NCBI GenBank assembly: GCA_963070105.1
Contig: OY718803.1
Span: forward strand, 459,501-523,500
Direction of reading: 5' to 3'
Origin: Litomosoides sigmodontis
Taxonomy: Eukaryota > Nematoda > Chromadorea > Rhabditida > Onchocercidae
DNA: 64,000 bases
The position numbers and the translations under genes were made by a program. The notes beneath the pieces are model-generated. The model made no database searches. It worked only from the letters and a program-made list of their open reading frames with translations, and had not been told where the DNA came from. Of the stretch, positions 14,301 to 26,018 are shown piece by piece; positions within the stretch are counted from its first letter, which is position 1, and every line of letters begins with the position of its first letter.

Positions 14301-14460
14301 AGCTAAAATCACTCTCTCTCTCCCTGCCCACTTCTTTCTTCCTTTTTTAACTTAATCACACTAACATTTCTAAAAACGTTTCACTTACAGGAAGATGGAC
14401 CTTCCATTTTTCGCTTTCCTCTTCCGCACATTTCAATTCTTCGAGGGCCGACGATGTGTG
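5115..14460 (-). CDS. unidentified minus-strand gene, exons scattered in large introns (partial)
   Basis: Six short exons share splice signals and compatible phases on the minus strand: 14389-14460 (starts HTSSALEEL, phase 0-0), 10332-10424 (31 codons, Cys and Glu-rich), 9219-9469 (VLEVYDKFIREI, then VPGTSSVGV), 8350-8452 (TQCMEEELDDCR, ends phase 1), 7222-7245 (24-nt microexon, phase 1-1) and 5115-5194 (LREMGLLALTDSD, ends phase 0). Donors include GTAAGTGA, GTAAGGTCC and GTAAGTAAT. At least one exon between 9219 and 8452 is missing, because phase 1 must become phase 0. Start and stop are not seen. The 9219-9469 exon needs a one-base shift near 9335 to read through. The product has charged, helical stretches. 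I recognise no family, and the large introns suggest a regulated, perhaps neuronal gene, which is inference only. Confidence 0.5.
7222..7245 (-). other. 24-nt microexon candidate
   Basis: On the minus strand TTTCCTATCAG is followed by 24 bases and then GTAAGTAAT. The insert adds exactly eight codons in phase 1-1 between the exons at 8350-8452 and 5115-5194, encoding about DMERDHVN. Both splice sites are strong. Because length and phase are neutral, it could be included or skipped without changing the frame. Confidence 0.5.
10452..10469. promoter_or_regulatory. perfect 18-bp palindrome with two GATA sites
   Basis: ACTGATAAC is followed directly by its reverse complement GTTATCAGT. Each arm holds TGATAA, the core bound by nematode ELT-type GATA factors. 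The site lies upstream (5') of the exon at 10332-10424 of the minus-strand gene. A binding role is inference. Confidence 0.4.
11149..11482. repeat. GAT/GGT minisatellite, about 15-bp period
   Basis: About 330 bases built almost only from GAT and GGT triplets. The recurrent unit is four GAT plus one GGT (15 bp), with shorter variants and a pure (GAT)n end. The ORFs through it (poly-Asp/Gly or poly-Met/Val) have no splice or domain support and are best treated as artefacts. Confidence 0.9.
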
Positions 14461-14707
14461 CTAGCTAACATTATTGCTAACGGTCTTATCATCATTAGCA
14501 TAAAACGACTAGTTTTTGTTTTGAAATAAATGAAATTTTGATAGTTAAAAAGGGGAACGCTGCTGTATGCCACTTCCTGAAGTTTTTTAATTTTCCTATT
14601 TTCCTGAATAAAATTTTCTCTTTTTTTAAGTTTCATAAGTAATCTGAAAAATAATAGAATTCAGCAATGAAGTTTTAAAATTTCGCAAACCATCAATGGC
14701 TGAAGGG

Positions 14708-14735
14708 AGAGGGAGAGAGAGAGAGAGAGAGAGAA
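14708..14735. repeat. (GA)n microsatellite
   Basis: A GA dinucleotide tract, near-perfect over about 28 bases, in a purine-rich context. No coding meaning is seen. Confidence 0.8.
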
Positions 14736-14923
14736 ATACGGGAGGAAAGAGTGAGAATGATAACAATAGAAATTAATGAAGGAGGGGAATTGATAGAAGT
14801 ATGTTTATGTGTTAACTATTTCTGCCGTAATATAACTCCATTTTTTGGCTTACTTTTTTTAATTAGTAAAAATGAATTGAAGAATTATATGAGCGCAGAT
14901 AGACAGACAGGTAGACGGACAGG

Positions 14924-14952
14924 CAGACACACACACACACACACACACACAC
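14924..14952. repeat. (AC)n microsatellite
   Basis: A short perfect AC dinucleotide run, preceded by a CAGACAG/GACAGGCAG imperfect motif. It lies in non-coding DNA. Confidence 0.85.
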
Positions 14953-15759
14953 TCATATAAAGCTGTATTTATCTGAGAAACATCGATCATTGATTGATTT
15001 GTTTTTAGTGAAATCATTAAAAGCAACTAATTTCACAATTCGTTGTTAATCGGAGTATCGTAATTCGAACTACCGGTTTTAATTCCTTTCACTCAAATTT
15101 CACGAGTTGCATATTCGTCCTTGTATCCGTCACTTTGATGTATCGCCGAAAGATGCTTAATTCGCTTAATTGAAACCTTTTTCTCTCTCTGCCACCAAGT
15201 TTGTGGCAGTTGCCGTATCGCATATCATTGGAGGGGTTGCTATCGAAATTCAGTGATAGTGGAGAAAAATGCGACTAATTTAGAAGTGAGCGGTAGCTGT
15301 ACAGTCCTTTTGAAATTTAACAACTTTACCAACTTTACGATCCTTCATTTTTAAAGGATGTTTTATTGTGTGAGCCTAAATTTATACCATTATATTAGGG
15401 GTGTTTTGAAAATGATATTTACAATTTCCATTTGGAAATCAAATTGTCTCATTAAATTGAAACTTTGTGGGATTAATTGTATTCAGTAGCAGTGGTTCTT
15501 TCTTCTTGTCGTACAAATAGAAAAATGATATTTGAATGCTGAAAAATATTGAAAAATTATTTCTCTCCTTCTTGATTTTTCATTGAACTGTATAAGCAGG
15601 TGAATGAAAATTAGCGTTTGGATGTTGAAATTTGAAATCAATAAAGATATGCTTACTTATGCAAATATTAACTTAAATTATGCTTCGAATTTAATTATTT
15701 TTCACAGCTTTTATGGCAATTCCGATTATTTGACTTCACTGAAAATTTTCACTCCCTTC

Positions 15760-16820
15760 TATCTTATCAAAAGTATTGCTCAGTGATAAGCTTATCTCCT
15801 CACTCTTATCGTTATAATGAAGGGAAATTTGTTTGCTTTTTTACGACATTTGCGGTTTTCACTAAATTGTAGCTTTCAATCGATCGGTTTATTAATTATC
15901 CACCTATTCTCTTTTTATGTTAAATCTCAATCTTACAACTACTCATTGTAATCAATCACTTATGGTTAATCAGTGAAATTGATAACTATGCCGAGGTAAT
16001 TTTCATGCTTCCGAAAACTACTACGAAATTCAACGTTTATCAGGTTGTGCCGATTATCTATAAGTTATTGTTTTAATCACGAAGTGGCTTCGTCGGAATA
16101 TTTCATCTCAGTAACAGGCAGATATTACTTTAATTTATGCAAGGATAATTCTTAAAGTAACCCCTAAGAAAGAAGCTGTAATTGATGTGAGAAAGCGAAT
16201 AACTGGTTAGGCTTGTTAAGTGATAAGTTGACGTACGAGTGATAGTAATGCATGACGGAGAAGTTTGCGATAAAGCGGACGATGGACGCAGAAGTTGAGA
16301 ATAAATTTTCGGCAGAATTTGTGGTGATAAGCTGTTGCTATGTGTGATAAAACACTGATAGTAAGCGATAGAGACGCATACAGAAGCAAAATCGAATTAT
16401 CCTAATTAAAAACCATTATGGCGTAACGAAAATTCCCACGCTTCGGCTTCTAAATGTGAAGTTATAAAGAACTTTTCGTCAAACTTAAACTTTAATTTCA
16501 TTGCGCAAAAAAAAAAACATTTCCCAAACGACTTATGTGGAAAGATTACAATCACAACTGATATGATTATCAGCCTGTATTATCATATCAGCTGGTCCGC
16601 GAAATTGTGATTTCTATCGCGGTCTCTTTGACAGCACTACTGTGTGATAGACAATTATTCATTATCACTTACGTTGCAACCATCAGTGGCTGTAGTCAGT
16701 ACAACGTGATTAATGGTTATCTTCGTTGCTGCTACAACATCTGTCATCGTCTTCCTTATCAATCGAGTAGTATCAATTATCACCGTTATCATTGTGGCGC
16801 GGTGTTGTGCGTGATAACAC
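15760..16820. promoter_or_regulatory. dense cluster of TGATAA/TTATCA motifs
   Basis: I count about 14 TGATAA or TTATCA matches in roughly 1.06 kb, for example near 15,766, 15,784, 16,040, 16,222, 16,324, 16,568, 16,580, 16,662, 16,757, 16,776, 16,785 and 16,812. In an AT-rich background only one or two would be expected. In Caenorhabditis TGATAA is the core site of ELT-2/ELT-7 intestinal GATA factors, and several NHX exchangers are intestinal. Enhancer function for the downstream exchanger is inference. Confidence 0.4.
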
Positions 16821-17260
16821 AGGTTGATGAACAGGAGAACGAACACGTACGTGACTTATGAAAGTACGGATTAAGTAAACAACTTTTCCACCTTTTCCAA
16901 ACTATAATGAAGGTAATCTTTGGTCGTTTTTTTCTTAGCCTTCCGCTGATAATCAATCGTTGATCGTTGTTGTTTATTAGCCAAGCAGTGCTGCGACACA
17001 ATAGACGCACAGCAAGTACAGTCCTTCCACACTTTTGTAATGGAACGGAGTGAGTCACCACGAGGTACGCACAGTAACAGTATCAGTAAACACACAATAT
17101 TATATATATATATGCACACATACACACACATTACTTGAAATAATTTCAATTCAAATTTTATTTTCACTTGGAGCGGATGGATGAGAAGGAGAAGCAATAG
17201 TAAATGTTTTTTTTGTTTTTCAATGTTTCGTCTATCAGGGAAATCTGTGTGAAAGGCACT

Positions 17261-17872
<612 letters not shown>

Positions 17873-18700
17873 CCTTCATTCATTCATTCATTCTATTCCT
17901 CCCTTTTTTCACACCTTAAAAACAATAACTTATGGAGAAAAAAGAAAAAAATCATCAAATTTATTTCTTCTTTCAAAAAAACCAAAATTTATTTTTTCAT
18001 TCTCATTTCTCTTCTCTTTCTCTCCTCTCCTCCTCTCTTCCTCCTTGTCTGTCTTACCTTCAACTTGCTCCTGTTGTTGTAAGTGAAAATTCTAAGCGTC
18101 GAATGCAACCTTATAGGGGAAAGATAAATGATTTAATTTAATTAATTCAATTACTGACTTGCAATTATCAGTAATTAATATCACACTCCAATGTTAATTA
18201 CAAATTTATCAAATTACTTACTGCGAAGTGCCATTGGAATGTTTATTTTTCACTTTTTTACCTGTAAATGTCATTCAAATGCTTTTGTTAAAATAAGAAA
18301 TGTAATAAAACATTCGCACATAACGCACAAGCAAACACATTCAAACAGCTGCGTGCATGCACATGCAAGTGCGCGCACCACACGGAGGAGGGACGTGTCT
18401 CACTTATAATTTCCAGAATTTCCGTTTTAATTTCGCTACGATTAAAGTGGCCACACGTGAAGTCAATTGCAATTCGTCCGTCATTTCAAGCCTTCCTTTC
18501 TGCGTGAACGCAACCGCTTCTGTTATCAGTGCTTGAAAAGAGGGAAGAAAGTGGAAATTTGGGAAAATATTCCATTCATTATCGAACTTTCATTCATTAA
18601 TTAATTAATCATCAGTGCTTTCGTAGCCAATTTTATTGTAAAATATTGCTTTTTTCTGTCAAAATTTCACTTGCAAATTACAATGGCATTACCACCACAG

Positions 18701-18743
18701 CCCTGAAATTGCGCAAGGCCTTAGGCCTTGCGCAATTTCAGGG
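18701..18743. repeat. perfect 20-bp inverted repeat with 3-nt loop
   Basis: Arm CCCTGAAATTGCGCAAGGCC at 18,701-18,720, loop TTA, then its exact reverse complement at 18,724-18,743. The arms are GC-richer than the flanks. It is about 0.5 kb upstream of the first visible exchanger exon. It could be a cruciform or a remnant of a small inverted-repeat element. Confidence 0.8.
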
Positions 18744-19249
18744 CGAAAGAGACCTTAACGCAAAGCAAACCTTCCAATCGAACCCTTTCATTTCTTTTCC
18801 TTTGCATTTTTATGATCTTATGTTCGTGCTTTTTTCTGTTAGTATTTGTTTTACTTACTTCTTTTTGCAATTGAAATTTGAAGAACAAAGGGAATTCACT
18901 GGTTGAGGCGTTGTTACAATGTATGTAAATGTACCGCTCGTGAGTAATTGTTTGAGTTTGAAGTTTTGACTTTTTCAGAGTTCATTTTCAAAGAAAATTT
19001 TAAAAAAAAGAGAGCAAGAAGAAGAAGGAATCGGAAAATATTATATCAACAAAATAATTGAAAATATCCAATGTCTATAGCGATTGGTACAGAATTGCCT
19101 TTTCATAACCATTAAAAAATAAAGGAATAAATGGGTGAAGAAGGAGAGAAAGAGAAAGAGAGAAAAAAAGAGAGAGGGCGAGTGGAAGGGAGAAAAAAAG
19201 AGAAGTGATTTGAAGTGCGGCAAATAATTATTTAATGAAATTATCAAAG

Positions 19250-22200
19250 ACTATTTTCATGTTTATTATGGCTATTGGTACCTCTCAAATTAACATCGGC
19301 TGGCGAACGTGAAGTGAAAGGAAACTGGCGAGACTTTTATGAAATTGCACCTCAAGTGGAAGAAGCGCCGGGACGCTTTCAAGTATTAATTTAATTTCAT
19401 TTTCAAATTACGCAGATGAATTACATGATGAAAGCAGATGAATTAGTTTGAAATATCATTTAAATTATTTGCCATTTTTGTCTTTTTTTGTTTTCTTATA
19501 CTCTTTATTAATTGCTTACTGCGAAAAAATGGCCTTCTGAGAAAAAAGATGAAGATTGAGAGACTAATTAATTTAATTAAATTTTGCGTGAAATAATTAA
19601 GCACATTTCAAGGTGATTTCGTTCAACTGGGAAGAGGTCCAAAAACCGTATACTATTGCAATATGGCTATTGCTCGCAGGGATTGCCAAAATGGGTTTGT
19701 TTGTTTGTTTCTTTTTTTTTTTAATTCTTTCATTTTACAGTTTTAGATTTTCATCATTTAATTAATTAGGAGAGAGAGGGAGGAGGAGGAGAAAAAGAAA
19801 AAGGGGAGAGAAAAAAATGTTTCTCAAATTTATTTCTGACCATGGATTATTATTTCGGGTTCATCTCTGCTGCAGTGACGCGCATGATGACATCGATTTA
19901 CGTCATTGCAGCGGGAACGTGAACGTATGTTGCATATATTGCTTTGCACTCGTTGACGTTTATCATCAGACTTCAGCTGCCTCCTTTCTTATCAGAGCTA
20001 ATTATTTTTAATTAAAAATCTTCCACGTTTCTAATTTCGTTGTTAAATTTGTGATAAATCTTCTTTTGTTAAATTAAGCAAGCAGGAATACCGTAATCAT
20101 TAACTTGTCAGCATTTTCATTAGCGTTAAATTTCCACCAAAAGTGTATGAGTACGTAATAGATCGCACAGTATTTCATATATCAAAACGGATGGCGGACA
20201 CGTTTCCGGATTCGTCGTTGCTGATTGTTGTGGGTCTTATTTTGGGCGTCCTACTCAAATTCTCCAATGTCAACGATTCAATATTCAGCCTTGAAGCAAA
20301 CATTTTCTTTCTCTACTTACTTCCGCCAATCATATTCGATGCAGGTCGGCTTGTATTTTTCAATTTCTAAATTTCCTACACCAAAAATCTTATTTTATTT
20401 CACCGTAACTTAATAAATTCCAAAATTGCTGTTGTAGAAAAGATTAGAAAAGATAATGACAAAAGTGATTAAACTATCGGTTGAAATTACTTTATGGAAT
20501 AATGTAACGATTACAGTTAAAATTGCCGTATTGTGATTTCAACTTTTGCTGATTCATTCAACTTTTAGGTTATTTCATGCCAAATCGAGCTTTGTTTGAG
20601 AATTTTGGCTCTATTTTGGTATTTGCAGTTATTGGAACCATTTGGAATTGCCTAGCGATCGGTAAACTACTAAGAATTCAATTTCCATATTTTCATATAT
20701 GAGTCTCTGTGTAAGTATGTCGTGAAGTCACACCTGACAATTTGGAATATCGTTGCATAGCACCACAAAGAGCATTCTCTGAGCAGGAAAATTTTCGGAT
20801 AAACCTCACTCACTAAATTATAGGATGGAATCTTATTCAATACTGAAAAATCATTTGGAGCTCGCTAACTTTAGCACTTCTGTTCCGAGCATTTAATTAG
20901 AATAATTATTGAATAACTAAGTACCGTGCAGTCACTGCATGCATAAAATTTAAAAGATTACGTAAATGTTTTCATTTTCAGTTTCACAGGTAATCCAATA
21001 GTTTTGCCTTTTTAAATCGTATATTTTAGGTTCATCATTGTATGGCCTTGGCTTATTAAATGTATTTTCAATTAAATTTTCTATTTTCGAAATTTTTCTC
21101 TTTTCGGCATTAATTAGCGCTGTCGACCCGGTGGCTGTAATAGCAGTTTTTGAAGAGATTCATGTTAATGAGACTCTTTTTATAACTGTTTTCGGCGAGG
21201 CGCTCTTCAACGATGGCATCACCGTGGTAATTTCTTTAAATCAGCCAATTTATCAATTGATTCATTTTTTTAAAAATAAAATATGAATTGTATTCACTGA
21301 TTTATCTTGATAATACTAAGTTAAAAATTCCACAGAAAATTATGAGATATTAGTGGTTTAATGATGAAACAAATGCTTTTTACAGTTCGTGTTTATTCTG
21401 AATTAGAATTTAAAATGGAGACAACTGAACGATCAATCCCAAAAAGATCGAATTTTAAAGCTGACTGTATGACATTAAATTTAGTCGAAAAATGCGGCAT
21501 AGAATTTACTCATACAGCGATTTTATTTAGGTGCTGTATCAAATGTTCCGGAAATTTGTGCTAATTGGGAGGGATAAGCTAATTCCCATCGACTATTTTG
21601 CTGGCGGCGTAAGCTTTTTTGTGATTGGCCTTGGCGGTACGGCGATTGGTCTTTTTTACGCTTTCATTGTTAGCTTCATCACCAAGTGGGTCCCTTTCGT
21701 TTCTTTCCATTAAAATTTTTGCATCGAAAAAACAAGACGAATTGAAGCCAACGATTGATTGATCCTTTGCTACTGTCATCATTTCATTTCACTCTTGAAC
21801 TCTCTCATAATTTTCTTAGAAATTTTTGTAGCATAATTTATTTGATCAAATAATTGTTCAATTAATTAACTTCTGTACTGGGGAAAATTTGGAAATTTTA
21901 CATTTAAAAATTTAGAAAATTCTGACTTTTACAGATATACGGATAAAGTGAAAGTGTTGAATCCAATTTTCATATTTCTAATACCGTATATGGCATATTT
22001 AACTGGTGAAATGTTTGGGCTCTCGTCCATTTTAGCGTAAGTTACTAATGCACTGTTACTCGGTTCTTCAATTTTACTTGAGAAATTAAGCTAAAGGTAA
22101 AATTATTTCAAACTTCAATTGCTTAGGAATGTAAACTTTAGGATTGTTGCTTGTGGTATGGCTATGAAGCAATACGTGAAGGGTAATATTACTACAACAG

Positions 22201-24966
22201 CTGCGACGTCCGTGAAATATTTCATAAAAATGTTAGCACAAATTTGTGAGACGGTTATTTTCATGTTTCTTGGCTTATCAACCATTTCAAGCAAGCATCA
22301 CTGGGATTTGCCATTTATCATACTCACAATTGTCTTCTGTTTGGTTTACCGCACCATCGGTAAGATGTCTCTCTTATTTCATTTCAAGTTCCCGACGTGT
22401 TACCAAATTATCAGAGCCGTTAATTTCACGTACTACACTTGTAGGAGTTATCGTACAGTGCGCTATCCTGAATCGTTTCCGCAAGCAAAGTTTTACAAGA
22501 GTTGATCAGTTCATTTTATGTTATGGTGGACTACGAGGTGCTATCGCTTTTGGCTTAGTAGTTTCTATGCCGAATAACATTCACGCTAAAAGTATGTTCA
22601 CCACAGCCTGTATAGCTGTCATCTACTTCACCGTATTTCTACAAGTTAGTTTGATAGTTTCAATTTCCGGATCCGGCTTGCCCTTGAGACTGAATGATGA
22701 CTTGAATGATAATTTCTAGTTCACGGTGGTAATTCGGCGGTATTGCCAACCTCTTTTGCTGTGACGATAATTATCAGTTATTATGTAAAAAATACAAAAT
22801 TCCATTTAGCGTAATTGCTATCCTTACCGATCGATATACTTAAAGTAGCTGCTCTTCTCATAAGCATTTTCACGCCAAAACACGTATTGTATTCTGCAAG
22901 AAAGAGAAAAGTAAGAAAAATTCATTTCAAAATTTAAATGTTTACAGGGAATAACAATCCGACCTTTAGCGACGTACCTAAATATAAAACGTGAAGCGGA
23001 AGAAGGTCCAACAATGATTCAAAGTGTTTACATGCGGGTACATTCAAATAAACTTTGAGCAACGCAAAGTTATTTATTGTAATTTAATCATAAATGATAG
23101 AATAAAAATAGGTATTAGATATTTTAATTTTTAGAATTTAGAAATTATCACTACCTTTTCACTTCTTTTTCTGTCGTTTTCGACATTGTACTGAAGTTTT
23201 AAACGTAACATCTAAAGAATTTTAAGCATCATTAAATTAAGTTTAAATTCTCAGCCTGGTTTTCTATTTCGTTTTTTGAGGAATATTTTTAAATTTGATA
23301 ATTTCTTAATGAGGAAAAATTATTACGTTTGACCATTTTAAGTATTTCGATTATACAATGTCTGGTGTAGAAGACATTGCCGGCCAAAAGGGCTACAACT
23401 CAGTACGCGATGCGTAAGTTTGTATTTATTCAAAAAATTCAAATTAGGATGAAATTACCTAACGTTTTTCATATTTCTGCTTTTTTCATTTTTAGTTTAA
23501 ATGCAATTAAAATTCAAGAAGTAAATTTTCCGTTTCCCTTGAACTGAAGAGTTAGAAATAAGAAAGGGCAAAATAGGATTTTCTTTATTTAAACAAGAAT
23601 TCGAGTTGTATCGTTCAAAGAAATCATTTGAAAAAGCGAGAAGAGAAGGTAGCAATCTCTAAAACTAAAATTTTAGCTTCGAACGCTTAAATGCGACAAT
23701 CTTCCGGCCGCTGCTGATGCGGAACCAGAAGCCGCACCAATTTGACGCATCCAAAATCATCCGAGCCTACACAAAAATAACATTGAAAGAAGCCATGGAG
23801 ATGGCCAGTGATATTAGGCCCAACATCCAATTGCAACGGAAGTCGTAGGTTTTCCACTCTTTCGGATTTTTTCCGCATTTCTCCAATTAAATTCATTTAA
23901 CCTTTTTCTTTCTCCTTTTAGTCTTTGGCATTAGCTATGATTAACTTCGTTAAGAAATCACAATTTATTGAAATCTTACGGTAGTTTTAATCTGTTCTTC
24001 CTGAATTGGATGAACGAAGTAAGCGTACAGCTTATTTCCCGAAGTATAATTAAGGCATCATAAGGTCATCATATAATGCAAATGAGGAAGCAGTAAAGCT
24101 GAAGTATTACTTGCAGCAAAAGTGTAAGTGATAGGGTTGTTTCACCTACTTACGACAATTTTGAATATTTGTTCGACGAAAAATCCAAGGCGAACGATTC
24201 GTCAAATTTGAGGACTGAAATTGCGAAAGTAATAAATTACGGATTATTTTAGAATTATGTAATGTTACGCGAACTTCTCGAATTTATAAAAATATGTTGA
24301 ATTTATGAGAATCGTTTGTAACTGATTAATCTAAAAATTTCAGGAATTTCCAAGTGTTAATGAACTTAGTTGTCACATTTCTCATTGGATAAATGATTTG
24401 CGTGCTGAAAATGATTGTATCAGTCACAGATGAAATGAAATTGATTTGAGATGTGTTGTTCATTAATTTCAAATTTAAGTTGTTCGTAATGTCACTTTAC
24501 GAAAACAAGGTTTCTTCCTTACAGTACATGGCATCGAGCGAAAATACAGAAGCACTGTATCACATGTTCAGTCAGTTATTGGATCGTAAACTCCGTGAGT
24601 TAAAGAAGGATGAGAGTACGATGGAAGAAAACGGCGATGATATTAAGGAAGATTACATGGAGGAATTCATGAAGCCTGGCACGAGCATCTCAACAATTAA
24701 CCTTGCAGACGTATTCTTTTTTTCCTTTCGATTTTCGTTCATCACAGAATGTGAAATAGACAATGGAATGGAGAGATGTTGGAAGATGGTAGGATTGATT
24801 GGTGAACCGCTTTCTGTTTCAATTTCAGTACGCACGTGGTTAATTAATTTATTCATTCTTTTAGCCCGGTAAGTCGGACAGTCGTTCAATGTCAAATGCA
24901 TTTCGTAGTAGCATGAGAAAGCGAAGGCGAGTGGCGAGAAGTCACAGTATGGGAAATTACATCTGA
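19250..24966 (+). CDS. NHX-type sodium/hydrogen exchanger (SLC9 family), 5' end incomplete
   Basis: An antiporter exchanging Na+ for H+ across a membrane. Exons: 19250-19382, 19613-19694, 20171-20344, 20569-20661, 21030-21226, 21531-21685, 21935-22036, 22142-22359, 22445-22644, 22948-23037, 23343-23413, 23679-23844, (24117-24123), 24525-24710 and 24865-24966 (TGA). Family hallmarks in order: hydrophobic signal-like start, [20 protein letters not shown] (amiloride-site region of TM4), [53 protein letters not shown], and the cytosolic [15 protein letters not shown]. All junctions are phase-consistent, giving about 660 residues. No in-frame ATG exists in the first exon, so an upstream exon is missing. 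The tail ends in a basic segment ([11 protein letters not shown]). The exact NHX paralogue cannot be assigned from sequence alone. Confidence 0.93.
23922..23934 (+). other. alternative terminal coding segment of the exchanger
   Basis: A very strong acceptor (CTTTCTCCTTTTAG) at 23,908-23,921 joins in phase to the exon ending at 23844. It gives S-L-W-H and then TAG at 23,932-23,934. Its use would produce a short C-terminus lacking the 95-residue tail encoded by the last two exons. Confidence 0.4.
24117..24123 (+). other. putative 7-nt microexon of the exchanger gene
   Basis: The exon ending at 23844 leaves phase 2 (AAG TC), but the downstream coding exon at 24525 ([15 protein letters not shown]) must be entered in phase 0. 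Between them lies CTTGCAG, then CAAAAGT, then GTAAGTGA. Those 7 bases turn TC into TCC AAA AGT and restore the frame exactly. The evidence is phase arithmetic plus two good splice sites. Transcript data are not available to me. Confidence 0.4.
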
Positions 24967-26018
24967 GAGAAAATTTCACTTTTATTTTAGATAACTTTGA
25001 AAATTTCGTTTATATTATCCAAATTTTGCTTTTCTTTTTGTTGGCCAACCGATAACGAGCTTATTTATTACTTTTTTCTTTACTTTTACTCATACTTTTC
25101 TTTTTTTGTTAAAAATGATATCATTAGCCTGACCATTATCACTACTACCGCTAACAACAGCAGTAATGACATCATTATCATCATAAATGATATTTTCCAA
25201 AAAGGCAGCATTAATTATCGAATTTTTGAATGGGAGAAGCAACAAGTTAGAGAAATGCAGGAAATTTTTGCACTGACAGACTTTTCAGGGAAGAGTTTAT
25301 ATAAAAAAAGCTTCAATGTTTTAATAAAAATTTTCGATGTTCAAGTGAAGCGAAGGAAACTTTACATCTTCTTTCATTAATTGTAATGTGTGAAGCTTCA
25401 CTAACATAGATTAACAGTTTGCAACTGCTGAAAATGAATTTTATTCCAACTATTTCTGCGACGATGTGAAATATTTGTAGAAGAAAAAAGGCCTGACCAT
25501 CGTAACAGAATCCCTATTGGTCTCAAACTAAAAATTACTATAAAGAAAATAGTTTTCAAAAATCAGCGAACAAGTGACTAATTAATTTAAAAAAAATTAA
25601 TTTATGAGGCGAATAAAAAGTTAAAATTTTTAAAAGATAATTTTTGAAAATTTTATTTCCATTTTCGAATATATATATGATATTGAGTAGCATACGAAAC
25701 ATTGCGTAATAAGTCAATAAACCATCGAGCAAAAAACATTTCCAATCAAAAAGGTAATAAAAAAATAAATATATACGAAGCGAATGAAGCCTGATGATAT
25801 TCCACCAGCAATCCAGTAGTTTAATTTCAAAGATTACTTTGAACAATTGATAAAATGAATGCATAATTTTGGAATCTTATGAACAGCGTTTTGTTTATTG
25901 CCAAACTTTTAATTTCATGAAATTTGTGAACTTATTCTTCTTGATGCCGTTCGAAAGCGCTATAAATTTGTATTGTATCACAACAGCAAAAAGTGTTTGA
26001 TAGATATTTGATTGATAA
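24967..26018. other. intergenic stretch between convergent genes
   Basis: This lies between the stop codons of the exchanger (+) and the carboxypeptidase (-). I see no supported exon, only AT-rich sequence with short unsupported ORFs on both strands. Confidence 0.6.
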
